Source of the DNA: Terriglobia bacterium
Lineage (GTDB): Bacteria > Acidobacteriota > Terriglobia > UBA7540
Assembly (NCBI GenBank): GCA_035712365.1
Contig: DASTAW010000024.1
Coordinates: 1 to 44,236, forward strand
Length of the DNA: 44,236 nucleotides
Direction: 5' to 3'
The notes under the pieces were generated by a model. That model was not told the origin of the DNA and made no database searches. It saw only the letters and a list, made by a program, of their open reading frames with translations. The translations under genes and the position numbers were made by a program. Shown here in pieces: positions 31,513-40,636 of the stretch; the stretch's first letter is position 1, and each line of letters begins with the position of its first letter.

Positions 31513-32958
31513 ATGTTGATCCGACAACGGCGCGTGCAGATGCTGGCGATGCTCGCCGCGGCTCTGGCTGCGGCAAATGTCGCGCGCGCGCAGACAAAAG
31601 CAACTTCAACGGAAAGCGACCAGCAGGCGCTGAGCCTCACCATTTACAACTCGAACGCTGCCCTGGTGAGAGACGTTCGCACCGTGCGTTTGCCCGCCGG
31701 CAACGTCGAACTGCAGTTCGCCGATGTCGCTTCGCAGATCCAGCCGGAAACTGTTCGCATCATTTCGCTCAGCGGGCCCAGGCAATTGACGGTGCTGGAA
31801 CAGAATTACCGCTATGACCTGCTCGACCCGCAGAAGCTGTTCCAATACTACGTGGGGAAGCAGGTGACGCTGGTCCGCCACATCACGGAAAACAATTCAA
31901 CCAGGGAAGTCTCAACGAAGGCCACATTGCTCTCAGACAATAATGGCCCCGTCTGGCAGGTGGGCAATGAGATTGTTACCGGCATGTCAGCCGACCGCTT
32001 TGTCTTCCCCGCTCTGCCGCCCGGCCTCTACAGCAAGCCAACGCTGGTTTGGCGTCTGGAGAACAAGAGTGCGGGAGAGCAGAAACTTGAAGCCGATTAC
32101 ATGACCAAGGCCGTCAACTGGAATGCGGATTATGTTCTCACCTTGCCTGGCGAAGATGCGGCGGCCGACCTGAGTTCGTGGGTGACAGTGAGCAACAGCA
32201 GCGGCGCCGATTTTCGCAACACCCGGCTGCAGCTTGTCGCAGGGCAGGTGCACCAGGCCGTGCAAAACATCATGCCCATGGCAGGGCGCATGGTGGCGAT
32301 GGAAGCTAAAGCCGCGGCTCCGGGAGTTTCGGAAGAAGGGCTCTCCGAATATCATCTATACACCATTGAGCGCCCTGTGACGCTGCCGGACAACAGCAGC
32401 AAGCAGATTGCCTTTGTGCGCGCCAGCGGCATCAAGGTGCAGAAGACCTATGAGATCACCGGCCAGCAGTTCTACTTTTACAGTCCTTATCAGGGCGGCG
32501 AGTCCGCGAAACAACCCGTGGAGGCACACCTGAAGTTCAAGAATTCTGAGAGTAATTCGCTGGGAGTTCCTCTGCCGGCGGGGACCGTTCGCGTCTACCA
32601 GGCGGACTCCAACGGCAGGGTGCAATTCGTGGGCGAAGACAGCATCTCCCACACGCCGAAAGACGAAGACCTGAACCTCTACATCGGCAACGCCTTCGAT
32701 GTCACCGCGGAAAGGAGGCAGACGGATTTTCAAAATCTTGGCCGCGACGTTTATGAGTCGGCATTCCAGATCACCATTCGCAACCACAAGAAAGCCGCCG
32801 TCACGGTTGATGTCAACGAGCCGGTCAACGGGACATGGTCCGTGCTGCAATCCAATTTTAAGTATGAAAAGACCTCGGCGTTTTCGATCAGATTTCGGGT
32901 GCCGGTGGAAGCCGATGGCCAATCCGTTCTGAATTATCGCGTGCGCGTCCACCGATAA
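31513..32958 (+). CDS. Secreted DUF4139-domain protein
   Basis: 481 aa from the ATG at 31513, fixed by GGAGGTG (31500-31506). The signal peptide is about 1-25 (ending NVARAQ). The N-terminal part (SLTIYNSNAALVRDVRTVRLPAGNVELQFADVASQIQPETVRI) and the large beta-rich remainder match the DUF4139 group, related to mucoidy-inhibitor-like proteins. The C-terminal strands (YESAFQITIRNHKKAAVTVDVNEPVNGTWSVL) are typical. No biochemical role is established. The GNAT gene begins 38 bases later on the same strand. Confidence 0.82.
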   Translation: MLIRQRRVQMLAMLAAALAAANVARAQTKATSTESDQQALSLTIYNSNAALVRDVRTVRLPAGNVELQFADVASQIQPETVRIISLSGPRQLTVLEQNYRYDLLDPQKLFQYYVGKQVTLVRHITENNSTREVSTKATLLSDNNGPVWQVGNEIVTGMSADRFVFPALPPGLYSKPTLVWRLENKSAGEQKLEADYMTKAVNWNADYVLTLPGEDAAADLSSWVTVSNSSGADFRNTRLQLVAGQVHQAVQNIMPMAGRMVAMEAKAAAPGVSEEGLSEYHLYTIERPVTLPDNSSKQIAFVRASGIKVQKTYEITGQQFYFYSPYQGGESAKQPVEAHLKFKNSESNSLGVPLPAGTVRVYQADSNGRVQFVGEDSISHTPKDEDLNLYIGNAFDVTAERRQTDFQNLGRDVYESAFQITIRNHKKAAVTVDVNEPVNGTWSVLQSNFKYEKTSAFSIRFRVPVEADGQSVLNYRVRVHR

Positions 32959-32996
32959 TGGTTGGCAATGCCGCCGCCCAACATCGAAGGAGAATC

Positions 32997-33458
32997 ATGC
33001 GAGCCATGTCCGGGAAAACGCGGGAGGTGCGGGTCCGAACTGCACGGCTCGAAGACGCCGGCGCCATCGCCGATCTTTCCGGCCAGTTGGGCTATCCCAG
33101 CTCTGCCGCCAGCGTGCGGCGCCGCCTGCGCGATCTGCTCGGGAAGCCCGATCATGCCATCTGGGTGGCGGAAAACAGCGGAGGGAGCGTCGCAGGCTGG
33201 ATCCACGTTTTCGTCCATGCGCTGCTGGAGAGCGACCGCCAGGCGGAAATCGGCGGTCTGGTGATCGACGAAAACTTTCGCGGCCACGGCGCGGGCAAAG
33301 CGCTTGTCGGGCGGGCCGAACGCTGGGCAAAATCCAGGCGGCTCGTTTCCGTTTACGCGCGCTCAAATATCATCCGTAAAGAAGCGCACGCGTTCTACCA
33401 GAAGCTGGGTTACAAAATCATCAAGACTCAGCACGCTTTCCGGAAGGAGCTTTGTTAG
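32997..33458 (+). CDS. GNAT-family N-acetyltransferase
   Basis: 153 aa from the ATG at 32997 (GAAGGAGA upstream). The acetyl-CoA loop is in the segment IDENFRGHGAGKALVGRAERWA, matching the R/Q-x-x-G-x-G/A signature. The N-terminal RVRTARLEDAGAIADLSGQLGY and C-terminal SNIIRKEAHAFYQKLGYK are typical of GNAT enzymes. The acceptor is unknown. Confidence 0.92.
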   Translation: MRAMSGKTREVRVRTARLEDAGAIADLSGQLGYPSSAASVRRRLRDLLGKPDHAIWVAENSGGSVAGWIHVFVHALLESDRQAEIGGLVIDENFRGHGAGKALVGRAERWAKSRRLVSVYARSNIIRKEAHAFYQKLGYKIIKTQHAFRKELC

Positions 33459-33484
33459 TGTGGCATCCCAGTAATTGTTTACCA

Positions 33485-33579
33485 GTCATTCCGAGGGCCG
33501 TGCTCTTCCGGCCCGAGGAATCTGCTTTTACTCCATAGCAAAAGCAGATTCCTCTCCCGCCTTGCGGGCTCGGAATGAC
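33485..33579. repeat. REP-like palindrome, CATTCCGAGG family
   Basis: It starts GTCATTCCGAGGGCC and ends GCTCGGAATGAC, with inner arms GAGGAATCTGCTTTT and AAAGCAGATTCCTC. It lies between convergent genes. Confidence 0.75.
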
Positions 33580-33608
33580 GGTGGCAGACAGTAACGAATA
33601 ACGCCGCG

Positions 33609-34694
33609 CTAGACAATCAGCATGCAATCGCCATAGCTGTAGAAGCGATACCGCTGCTCGATGGCGTGCCGGTAGGCGCGGAAGATCAGGTCACGCCCAG
33701 CAAACGCCGAAACCAGCATCAGCAGCGTCGATTTCGGCAGGTGAAAATTGGTCAGCAGTCCGCGAACCACCTGAAACCTGAATCCCGGCATGATGAACAG
33801 CCCCGTTTCCCCTCGCCAGGGAACAATCTTGCCATCGTTCTCTAGTGCCACGGATTCGAGTGTGCGCACGCTGGTGGTGCCTACCGCGATCACGCGGCGT
33901 CTCTCGGCCAGAGCGCGGTTGAGGGTCGAGGCCGCTGCCTCTGAAATTTCGAACTGTTCCGATTCCATTTTGTGGTCTTCCACGCGCTCCGTCTGGACGG
34001 GACGAAACGTTCCCGGCCCCACGTGAAGCGTAATCTCGCAGACTTCAATCTCTCGCGCCCGCAGTGCGTCAAAGATTCGCTGCGTGAAATGAAGGCCTGC
34101 CGTGGGCGCGGCAACCGCGCCGCGTGCTCTGGCGTATATCGTCTGATAGGTCTCGCGGTCCGAGGCTTCGTCGGGCCGGCCCACGTAGGGCGGCAAAGGA
34201 ACGTGCCCCAGGCGGTCGATGGCGCCCGCCACGCTGCCTTCGCGCGCCCGCAGCAGCACCCTGCGCACACCGTATTCACCGCGCCCCAGGACTTCCGCCT
34301 CAAGCCCGCCGCCGCCAAAAACCAGCACCTCGCCTGTGCGGACTTTGCGCCCTGGATGCACGAGGCCCTGCCAGACGTCGCCCGATTCATTTCGCGTCAG
34401 CAGAAGTTCGACTTCGGCGGTCAGATACTCCCGCGCCGCCGGGTTGCCTTTGCCAATGGCCTGCGCCCGCGCGCCTCGCCTCTTTCCCAGCAGCCGCGCG
34501 GGAAACACCCGCGTGTTGTTCACCACCAGCACGTCGCCCGGATCGAGGAGCTCAGGCAACGAACGAAACGCGCGATCGCTGAATGATTGCGCGGCGCGGT
34601 CCAGCAGCATCATGCGCGAGGCATCGCGTTCCTTCAAGGGCCGCTGGGCGATCAATTCCTTCGGCAGTTCATAAGCAAATTCTTCAAGCAGCAT
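33609..34694 (-). CDS. queA: S-adenosylmethionine:tRNA ribosyltransferase-isomerase
   Basis: 361 aa, normal for the family. It begins FAYELPKELIAQRPLKERDASRMMLLDR and contains GDVLVVNNTRVFPARLLG, the central APTAGLHFTQRIFDALRAR and HVGPGTFRPV, and the late GTTSVRTLES plus LLTNFHLPKSTLLMLVSAFAG, all QueA hallmarks. The enzyme transfers and isomerises the ribosyl part of SAM onto preQ1 in tRNA, forming epoxyqueuosine. No other queuosine genes are in the window. Confidence 0.97.
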   Translation of the reverse strand: MLLEEFAYELPKELIAQRPLKERDASRMMLLDRAAQSFSDRAFRSLPELLDPGDVLVVNNTRVFPARLLGKRRGARAQAIGKGNPAAREYLTAEVELLLTRNESGDVWQGLVHPGRKVRTGEVLVFGGGGLEAEVLGRGEYGVRRVLLRAREGSVAGAIDRLGHVPLPPYVGRPDEASDRETYQTIYARARGAVAAPTAGLHFTQRIFDALRAREIEVCEITLHVGPGTFRPVQTERVEDHKMESEQFEISEAAASTLNRALAERRRVIAVGTTSVRTLESVALENDGKIVPWRGETGLFIMPGFRFQVVRGLLTNFHLPKSTLLMLVSAFAGRDLIFRAYRHAIEQRYRFYSYGDCMLIV

Positions 34695-34710
34695 GCAGAA
34701 ATTATTCTAC

Positions 34711-34920
34711 GCTAACAGGTTGCTGAAAAAGGCCGCCCGTCATGCTGAGCGAAGCATCTGCAGTATCTTACTGAAAATGAACAAAACAGATCCTTCGCTG
34801 CGCTCAGGATGACGTCACGCTGGGAGTTTTTCAGCAACCTGCTAAACGTCGGACCGCCTTTCGAAGATCGCGCGCCAACGCGGGATTGCCCGGTGGCGGC
34901 GTAAAGCCGCCGCTACTCGC
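34711..34920. repeat. Nested composite palindromes upstream of the methyltransferase gene
   Basis: An outer pair, AACAGGTTGCTGAAAAA (34714-34730) and TTTTTCAGCAACCTGCT (about 34827-34843), encloses an inner imperfect palindrome from GTCATGCTGAGCGAAG (34739) to CGCTCAGGATGAC (34813). A further GGCGGCGTAAAGCCGCCGC hairpin follows at about 34896. Copies of GCAGGTTGCTGAAAAA also occur at about 31374. Confidence 0.7.
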
Positions 34921-34939
34921 GGTGTGATAGAGTCACTTC

Positions 34940-36106
34940 ATGCCCGAAGCCACCGTAACTGTTTCCTCGCGCGGGGTCGAGAGAATTTTCGCCGGCCATC
35001 CGTGGATCTACCGGAGCGACGTTTCCGCCTCCCCGGATATTGAACCGGGAAGTGTTGTGGGCGTCCACGACCGGCGCCAGCGGTTTCTCGGGCAGGCCCT
35101 TTACAGCAACAGATCACAAATCGCCCTGCGTTTCATCACCCGCGAGAAGCGCTGCGTTGACCGCGCGTTTCTGGCCGAGCGAATCCAGACGGCCGCGGAT
35201 TACCGCCGGCAGGTCGTCCAGGATTCCGAGGCCTTCCGCCTGGTTGCCTCTGAGGGCGACGTTCTGCCGTCACTGGTGATTGATCGTTACGGCGAATATC
35301 TCGCCGTGCAGACGCTCAGCCAGGGAATGGAAAAGCTGAAGCCCATCATCATCGACGTCCTGCAGGAAAAGTTTTCGCCGCGCGGCATCGTGGAGCGGAA
35401 TGACGTTGCCGTCCGCGCGCTGGAGGCGCTGGAACAGGCCAAAGGCATCCTCGCCGGCGACGTGCCCGAAGAAGTCATCGTTTCGATGAACGGTCTGCGC
35501 TTTGCGTTTAACCTGCTGGAAGGCCAGAAGACCGGCGGCTTTCTTGACCAGCGGGAAAACCAGCGGGCGGCGCAGAGTTATGCTTTCGGGCGCGCGCTTG
35601 ATTGCTTCACGTACGCCGGCGGCTTCGCGCTCCACGTCAGCCGCTGCTGCGAGTCTGTTCTGGGCATCGACTCTTCTCAGGACGCACTGCGCCTCGCCCA
35701 GCGCAACGCGGAATTGAATGGGGTCTCGAACATTGAGTGGAAGGAAGCCAACTGTTTTGATTTCCTCAAGGCCGCCGACCAGGCCGGCGAGCGCTTTGAC
35801 GTTGTGGTGCTCGACCCTCCAGCCTTCGCGCGCCAACGGTCAAATCTCGACTCCGCTCTGCGCGGTTACAAGGAACTTAACCTGCGCGGCCTGAAAATCC
35901 TGAACCCCGGAGGTTACCTCATCACTTGCAGTTGCTCTTACCACGTCACAGAGGCGGATTTCCTGGAGGCCATCGCCAGCGCGGCCGTGGATGCACACCG
36001 GACGGTCACCGTGGTTGAGCGCCGCACGCAGGGCCGCGACCATCCCATCCTGCTGACTGTCCCAGAGACGCTCTATCTGAAGTGTCTCATCCTCCGGGCG
36101 CTATAA
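34940..36106 (+). CDS. rlmI: RlmI-like rRNA methyltransferase (PUA plus SAM domain)
   Basis: 388 aa. The N-terminal PUA domain (about 1-75) contains GHPWIYRSDV. A linker with the EEVIVSMNGLRFAFNLLEGQKTGGFLDQR signature leads to the SAM domain: motif I is ALDCFTYAGGFALHVSR, and motif IV is VVLDPPAFAR. The family methylates C5 of a cytosine in 23S rRNA (E. coli C1962). The start at 34940 agrees with the beginning of the PUA domain. Confidence 0.92.
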   Translation: MPEATVTVSSRGVERIFAGHPWIYRSDVSASPDIEPGSVVGVHDRRQRFLGQALYSNRSQIALRFITREKRCVDRAFLAERIQTAADYRRQVVQDSEAFRLVASEGDVLPSLVIDRYGEYLAVQTLSQGMEKLKPIIIDVLQEKFSPRGIVERNDVAVRALEALEQAKGILAGDVPEEVIVSMNGLRFAFNLLEGQKTGGFLDQRENQRAAQSYAFGRALDCFTYAGGFALHVSRCCESVLGIDSSQDALRLAQRNAELNGVSNIEWKEANCFDFLKAADQAGERFDVVVLDPPAFARQRSNLDSALRGYKELNLRGLKILNPGGYLITCSCSYHVTEADFLEAIASAAVDAHRTVTVVERRTQGRDHPILLTVPETLYLKCLILRAL

Positions 36107-36133
36107 CAGGGTGCTGAACGATGCATGGGACCC

Positions 36134-36238
36134 GTCATTCCGATCCCGCAGAACGGGAGAGGACCCTGCTTTTGATCGGTGCGCTGACAACACAGCAGAT
36201 TCCTCGGGCCGATTTAGAACATCGGCCCTCGGAATGAC
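36134..36238. repeat. REP-like palindrome, CATTCCGAGG family
   Basis: It runs from GTCATTCCGAT to CCCTCGGAATGAC, with CAGATTCCTCGGGCC inside. It explains why the open frame beginning at 36111 has an implausible N-terminus; the next gene is started after it. Confidence 0.7.
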
Positions 36239-36305
36239 AGGCGAGGAGGTTTCAGCGTTCCGCAAAGCGGCCGGGCAGGCCGTGAATTCGAGTAAAATAC
36301 AACCT

Positions 36306-37487
36306 GTGAATCGCTCTCGTGCCTTTACGGCAATCCTCTTATTCACTTTAGGCGCGGTGTCCGGCCGCGCTGAGGACCTCAAGCTACTGGTCTCGGTCGA
36401 GCAACAGAGCATCGTTGTGGCCAATCCGGTGCGAGCCACTTTGCATTTCCACAATTCGGGCAGTCAGGCGCTCTGGCTTTACCGGCCGGTGGTCAGCGAA
36501 ATTCCAGGTGACCGCCTCGGCTCGGTTGCGCCCCGGCCAGAAGGGCTCCGTCCGGGAGAGACTTGGGGCGGGTCGCGGCTTGAAGTCCACCTCGTGCCAC
36601 AAAGCGGGCCGGCCCAGGGAAGCAACCAAACCGCAGCGGCGGGCAGCGGGTTCGCCCTGGCCCCTGACGCTCTGCCCCATCCCAGACTGGTGCGCCTGGC
36701 GCCGGGAGGAGACTACGAAGAAAAAGTCGGCATCCATATTGAGCCCGCCGAGACTAAGGCAGGAGCGGGCAATCAGCCGGTCTGGGGACCGTATCAATTT
36801 TCAGTGGTCTATTCCGCGGACTACTCGAACGCAGACTCATTGGCCCGCAATATCGGCGTCAACCTCTGGCATGGCCAGGCAAGCAGCAACACGGTAACTC
36901 TGGAGCTGCGGCCGCCGGCGGGCAAGGGATCGATCGAGGGAACGGCGGTTGACTCCTTCCAGCGTCCTTATGGCGACGCGCTGGTGACTCTGAGCGACGA
37001 CAACGAAAACTCGCTCGATCAAGCCTTCACGGATGGCCAAGGCCGCTTCTCGTTCACTCACCTGTCGCCAGGCAGCTACTGGCTGGCGGTTCGCGCGCCC
37101 GCCTCTGAGCACGATACATCCGTATTTCGCCGCGTCGAAGTGGACGAGAGTGGTTCGCCCGCTGCGGCGGACATCATGATGCTGCCGCTCGATCCCAACA
37201 AACCTGATCGCCTTCTGCACAAGCCGGTGCTATACCACATTGTCGATAGCCAGGATCATCCTCTGGCAAATGGCAGGATTGAAGTTTTGTATTCGGCCGG
37301 AAACGTGGTGGAAAACCAGAAGGCGCAAACGGGGGACGACGGGTTTGCGACCCTCAGCTTGATTCCCGGAACAATTTATGTGACGCTCCAGACGGCAGGA
37401 TGCAAAAAAGAAGAGCGGCAGGCCGACGTGGCGCCCGGGCCCGGAGTGGACGGATTCAAATTCTCTTATGACTGCTCCGGCAATTGA
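36306..37487 (+). CDS. Secreted protein with a carboxypeptidase regulatory-like domain
   Basis: 393 aa from a GTG at 36306, giving the signal peptide NRSRAFTAILLFTLGAVSGRAE. Residues ~22-205 form an Ig-like region with SVEQQSIVVANPVRATLHFHN. Residues ~208-300 are a carboxypeptidase regulatory-like (transthyretin-type) domain: GSIEGTAVDSFQRPYGDALV and TDGQGRFSFTHLSPGSYWLAV. A second, weaker Ig-like repeat ends the protein. Such modules are surface or periplasmic binding domains. Function unknown. No strong ribosome-binding site is seen. Confidence 0.75.
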   Translation: MNRSRAFTAILLFTLGAVSGRAEDLKLLVSVEQQSIVVANPVRATLHFHNSGSQALWLYRPVVSEIPGDRLGSVAPRPEGLRPGETWGGSRLEVHLVPQSGPAQGSNQTAAAGSGFALAPDALPHPRLVRLAPGGDYEEKVGIHIEPAETKAGAGNQPVWGPYQFSVVYSADYSNADSLARNIGVNLWHGQASSNTVTLELRPPAGKGSIEGTAVDSFQRPYGDALVTLSDDNENSLDQAFTDGQGRFSFTHLSPGSYWLAVRAPASEHDTSVFRRVEVDESGSPAAADIMMLPLDPNKPDRLLHKPVLYHIVDSQDHPLANGRIEVLYSAGNVVENQKAQTGDDGFATLSLIPGTIYVTLQTAGCKKEERQADVAPGPGVDGFKFSYDCSGN

Positions 37488-37498
37488 GGGTCTCAGGC

Positions 37499-37578
37499 TA
37501 GAATCCGCACGGAATCTGGTTTTGGCTTGCTGAGAAGCAGATTCCTCGGGCCGGAAGAGCACCGGCCCTCGGAATGAC
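37499..37578. repeat. REP-like palindrome, CATTCCGAGG family (truncated)
   Basis: It contains GAAGCAGATTCCTCGGGCC and ends GCCCTCGGAATGAC. The left arm is shortened compared with the copy at 36134. Confidence 0.65.
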
Positions 37579-37654
37579 AACGTACGACGCCACACAAGCG
37601 CGTGCGTGAGCTTCCGCCGCAATTGATACTTTCATGCAGGGTGGTCTTTAACCT

Positions 37655-39484
37655 GTGAAATGCAGCGTGATCATTCCCACCCGGCATCGGGCCGGCCCAC
37701 TGCGCGAAACACTGGGTCCGCTCTGCCGGCAAACGGACAAGGAATTCGAGGTCATCGTGGTTGTGGACGGCGAGGACCCGGAAACCCGCGCGATGGCTGA
37801 TGGTTACAAGGCAACCTTCCCCCTGCGCTGGATTTTTGTGTCCGAACACCAGGGCCAGGCTTCGGCCCGGAATGCAGGCGCAGGCGAGGCAGAATCCGAA
37901 ATCCTGATTTTTCTCGACGATGACACTCAGCCCGTCCCTGATTGGGCCCGCCACCACCTGAAGCATCACCGTGCCAACACTGCCGCGAGCGAGATTGGCG
38001 TACTGGGGAAAGTGGCCGACCTCCATGCCAACCCGCCGCGCTCACGCACGGAGCAGTATCTGCGCGAGTGGCGCAATCCCGTCCTAGCAGAATTCGAAGG
38101 CTGCCTGAAAAACCAGTCGCTCGAGTTCGGCAAAGTCGCGGCCTTCGGTCTCAACACCTCAATTTCGCGCAGGCTGTTTTTCGCCGTCGGCGGTTTCGAT
38201 CCGAAGCTGAGCTCGCTTGACGAGGATACGGATTTCGGGGCCCGCCTGTACAACCACGGCGTCCGGTTCATATTTGAGCCCGAAGCGCTCGTGATTCACC
38301 ACGATACAAAGGACGCCGTCGCGCAGCACTATGCCATCCTGCGGAGTGCCGGAAAGCTGGACGTTTATCGCAGGCGCGAAAAGAAGCAGTGCAACGGACG
38401 GCTCCAACTGCTGGCCCAGATGCACTGCGGCAGCCCTTTACGCAAGCTGGTCCACCGCGCGGCTTGGCATTTTCCGTGGGCGTTCCAACTGGCGGATGCA
38501 CTCGCCAGGAAGACTACCGACCTCACCGGCTCCAGGCGCAGCTTTCGCCTTTGGCGCCGCGCGACTGCGGCGGAGTATTGGAAGGGCCTTCGCGCGGCGG
38601 GAGAAACCATCGATTCCCTGCGCGATTTATACCCTCCGCGAACGCCGATCCTGATGTTGCACAGCGTCTCCGCGCCAACCGAACGGCGCCTGAAATCGCT
38701 GTATATTTCGCCCGGGCGCTTCGCACGGTTTATGGAGTGGCTGAAAGAGTCAGGTTACACCTCCGCCTTCCCCACTGACTGGGATAAACGCACGGCCGAC
38801 AGGCGGCGCGTGATTCTGACCTTCGATGACGCCTATGATGACTTCATGAGCAACGCTTTCCCCGTTCTCGTCCGCCTGGGTTTTACGGCAACGGTTTTTG
38901 TGGTGGTTGACCGCATTGGAAAAACGAATGAGTGGGATGAATCGAGGGGCTTCCAGTCGCGGCGGCTGCTCTCGCTCGACCAGGTCCGCGAACTGCACCG
39001 CCTTGGAGTGCAGTTCGGGTCGCACACGCTGACGCACGCCTGGCTCACCAGCGCATCTGACCATGATCTCGAGCGAGAAGTGGGAGATTCGAAGCGCAAA
39101 CTGGAAGACCTGCTGGGTGCGGAGGTGTCATCCTTTGCCTATCCCTGGGGCGTTGCCGACATGCGCGTCCGCGGCGCCGTGGCGCGTGCCGGGTATAAGA
39201 CGGCGCTGACGACACAGGAAGGTCTGAACTGGTCGGAAGATCCGCTGGCGCTGAAGCGGACCAATGTGGCCGAAGTTGACACGCTGCCGGAATTCGCCTT
39301 CAAACTGGCAACCGGCAGGGATGTGCGCCAGATGGCCAAAGCATACCTGGTGAAAAAAGGGCTCTACCGCAGGCCAGAACAGACCGAGCGGGACAAAGCG
39401 GCCAGCCGTCACGGCGATGAGGCAAAAGCATCGGAGGATTCCGCCGGCGTCGTGATGCCACGAGCCTCAGGCCCCGGACGTTGA
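37655..39484 (+). CDS. Fusion of a GT2 glycosyltransferase and a NodB polysaccharide deacetylase
   Basis: 609 aa from a GTG at 37655. Residues ~1-270 are a GT-A fold family-2 transferase: CSVIIPTRHRAG, VVDGED, SARNAGAGEAESEILIFLDDDT (DxD site), and SLDEDTDFGARLYNHG for the acceptor Asp. Residues ~325-560 are a NodB deacetylase: TPILMLHSVS, then LTFDDAYDDF (metal Asp pair) and FGSHTLTHAWL (metal His pair), then FAYPWG. One protein may thus add and N-deacetylate a sugar. Its stop overlaps the next glycosyltransferase by one base (TGATG), showing an operon. Confidence 0.88.
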   Translation: MKCSVIIPTRHRAGPLRETLGPLCRQTDKEFEVIVVVDGEDPETRAMADGYKATFPLRWIFVSEHQGQASARNAGAGEAESEILIFLDDDTQPVPDWARHHLKHHRANTAASEIGVLGKVADLHANPPRSRTEQYLREWRNPVLAEFEGCLKNQSLEFGKVAAFGLNTSISRRLFFAVGGFDPKLSSLDEDTDFGARLYNHGVRFIFEPEALVIHHDTKDAVAQHYAILRSAGKLDVYRRREKKQCNGRLQLLAQMHCGSPLRKLVHRAAWHFPWAFQLADALARKTTDLTGSRRSFRLWRRATAAEYWKGLRAAGETIDSLRDLYPPRTPILMLHSVSAPTERRLKSLYISPGRFARFMEWLKESGYTSAFPTDWDKRTADRRRVILTFDDAYDDFMSNAFPVLVRLGFTATVFVVVDRIGKTNEWDESRGFQSRRLLSLDQVRELHRLGVQFGSHTLTHAWLTSASDHDLEREVGDSKRKLEDLLGAEVSSFAYPWGVADMRVRGAVARAGYKTALTTQEGLNWSEDPLALKRTNVAEVDTLPEFAFKLATGRDVRQMAKAYLVKKGLYRRPEQTERDKAASRHGDEAKASEDSAGVVMPRASGPGR

Positions 39485-40554
39485 TGCTGGCTGACGAGGA
39501 AATGGTGAGCGGGCGCGGGTGGAACGCAAAGGCGGAGCCGTCACAGGCTGGCATGAAATTCACGGTGGTTGTCACAACGTACAATTACGCTCACCTGCTG
39601 CCCGACGCGCTGCGCGCGCTTGCCGCGCAGACACTGCCGGATTTTGAACTGCTGATCATTGACGACGGCTCGACCGACAATACCGAAGAAGTGGTGGAGC
39701 GGTTTCTCCCTCAATTTCAGGATTGCCGCTATTTGAAAAAGCCCAACGGCGGCCCGGCAGATGCCAGAAACTTTGGCGTGCAGCAAGCGCAGGGCACGCA
39801 TATTGCTTTTCTCGATGCTGATGATCTGTGGTCGCCGTTGTATCTTCAGACTGTTCGAGACAGGCTTATTAAAAGCCCGCAAACCGACATGGCGCTCTCA
39901 AATGGCCTGCGCATCCGCTACGACGGCGCCGTTCTTGGCCCCGTTTTCCCCCCGGGAATCGAAGTCTCCGAAGGCCCGGTGAACGCCGCGAAGGTCCTTC
40001 TTTTCCTCTGCACCCACTTCCTGCCTTCCGGAATGGTGATCCGGAAATCACTTTATGACCGCATTGGCCCGTTCGACACGCGGTTTGATCAGGACCGGCT
40101 GGGAGACGACGTTGACTGGTTTATCCGGGCTGTCATCAGTGGCGCTTTTTGTCTGCCCATCTACCAGAAACTTTTTCTCTACCGAATCCACGGCCGCAAC
40201 TTGACGGCCAACCCGGCGAACTTTCTTGAACCGTGGCTAAGGATCTATACCGAACGCATAGATCGCGGACCCCTTGGCCCGGCGTATGGAGTCGCAGCCA
40301 GAAGCTTTACACGCGAATATGTTCTGCGACTCGTGGCGAATTACCCGCTGGAGGCAGGCCGCTCGATGATTGCACGGACCCTTGAGACCCTGCGCGGCGA
40401 CTTCATCCTCCGCTGTGCTTACTTCTTCACATATTTCGGATTGACCTATGCTTTGGGGCTGCTGAAATGGGCAAAACGCATGACGCGCAAGCGCCGCGCC
40501 GCGCAGCGGGTTGATCTGACTGCGCCGCCTGAAATAATCTTTCAGAGTCTATGA
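39484..40554 (+). CDS. Family-2 glycosyltransferase
   Basis: The ATG at 39484 overlaps the preceding stop (TGATG), favouring translational coupling. The conserved domain begins only at the ATG at 39553 (KFTVVVTTYNYAHLLPDALRAL), so that start is also possible. Motifs are IDDGSTDNTEEVVERF, GGPADARNFGVQ and IAFLDADDLWS (DxD). Residues DDVDWFIRAVISG hold the acceptor-side Asp. The C-terminal hydrophobic helix suggests membrane association. It closely resembles the next gene and probably acts in the same surface-glycan pathway. Confidence 0.88.
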   Translation: MLADEEMVSGRGWNAKAEPSQAGMKFTVVVTTYNYAHLLPDALRALAAQTLPDFELLIIDDGSTDNTEEVVERFLPQFQDCRYLKKPNGGPADARNFGVQQAQGTHIAFLDADDLWSPLYLQTVRDRLIKSPQTDMALSNGLRIRYDGAVLGPVFPPGIEVSEGPVNAAKVLLFLCTHFLPSGMVIRKSLYDRIGPFDTRFDQDRLGDDVDWFIRAVISGAFCLPIYQKLFLYRIHGRNLTANPANFLEPWLRIYTERIDRGPLGPAYGVAARSFTREYVLRLVANYPLEAGRSMIARTLETLRGDFILRCAYFFTYFGLTYALGLLKWAKRMTRKRRAAQRVDLTAPPEIIFQSL

Positions 40555-40636
40555 AGAGCTGCAATGCCTTCGTTTACTGCGGCGGCCGTTCACCGGGATT
40601 GCCTGAACAGCACAAGTTTTTGCCGGTTCGACCGAT

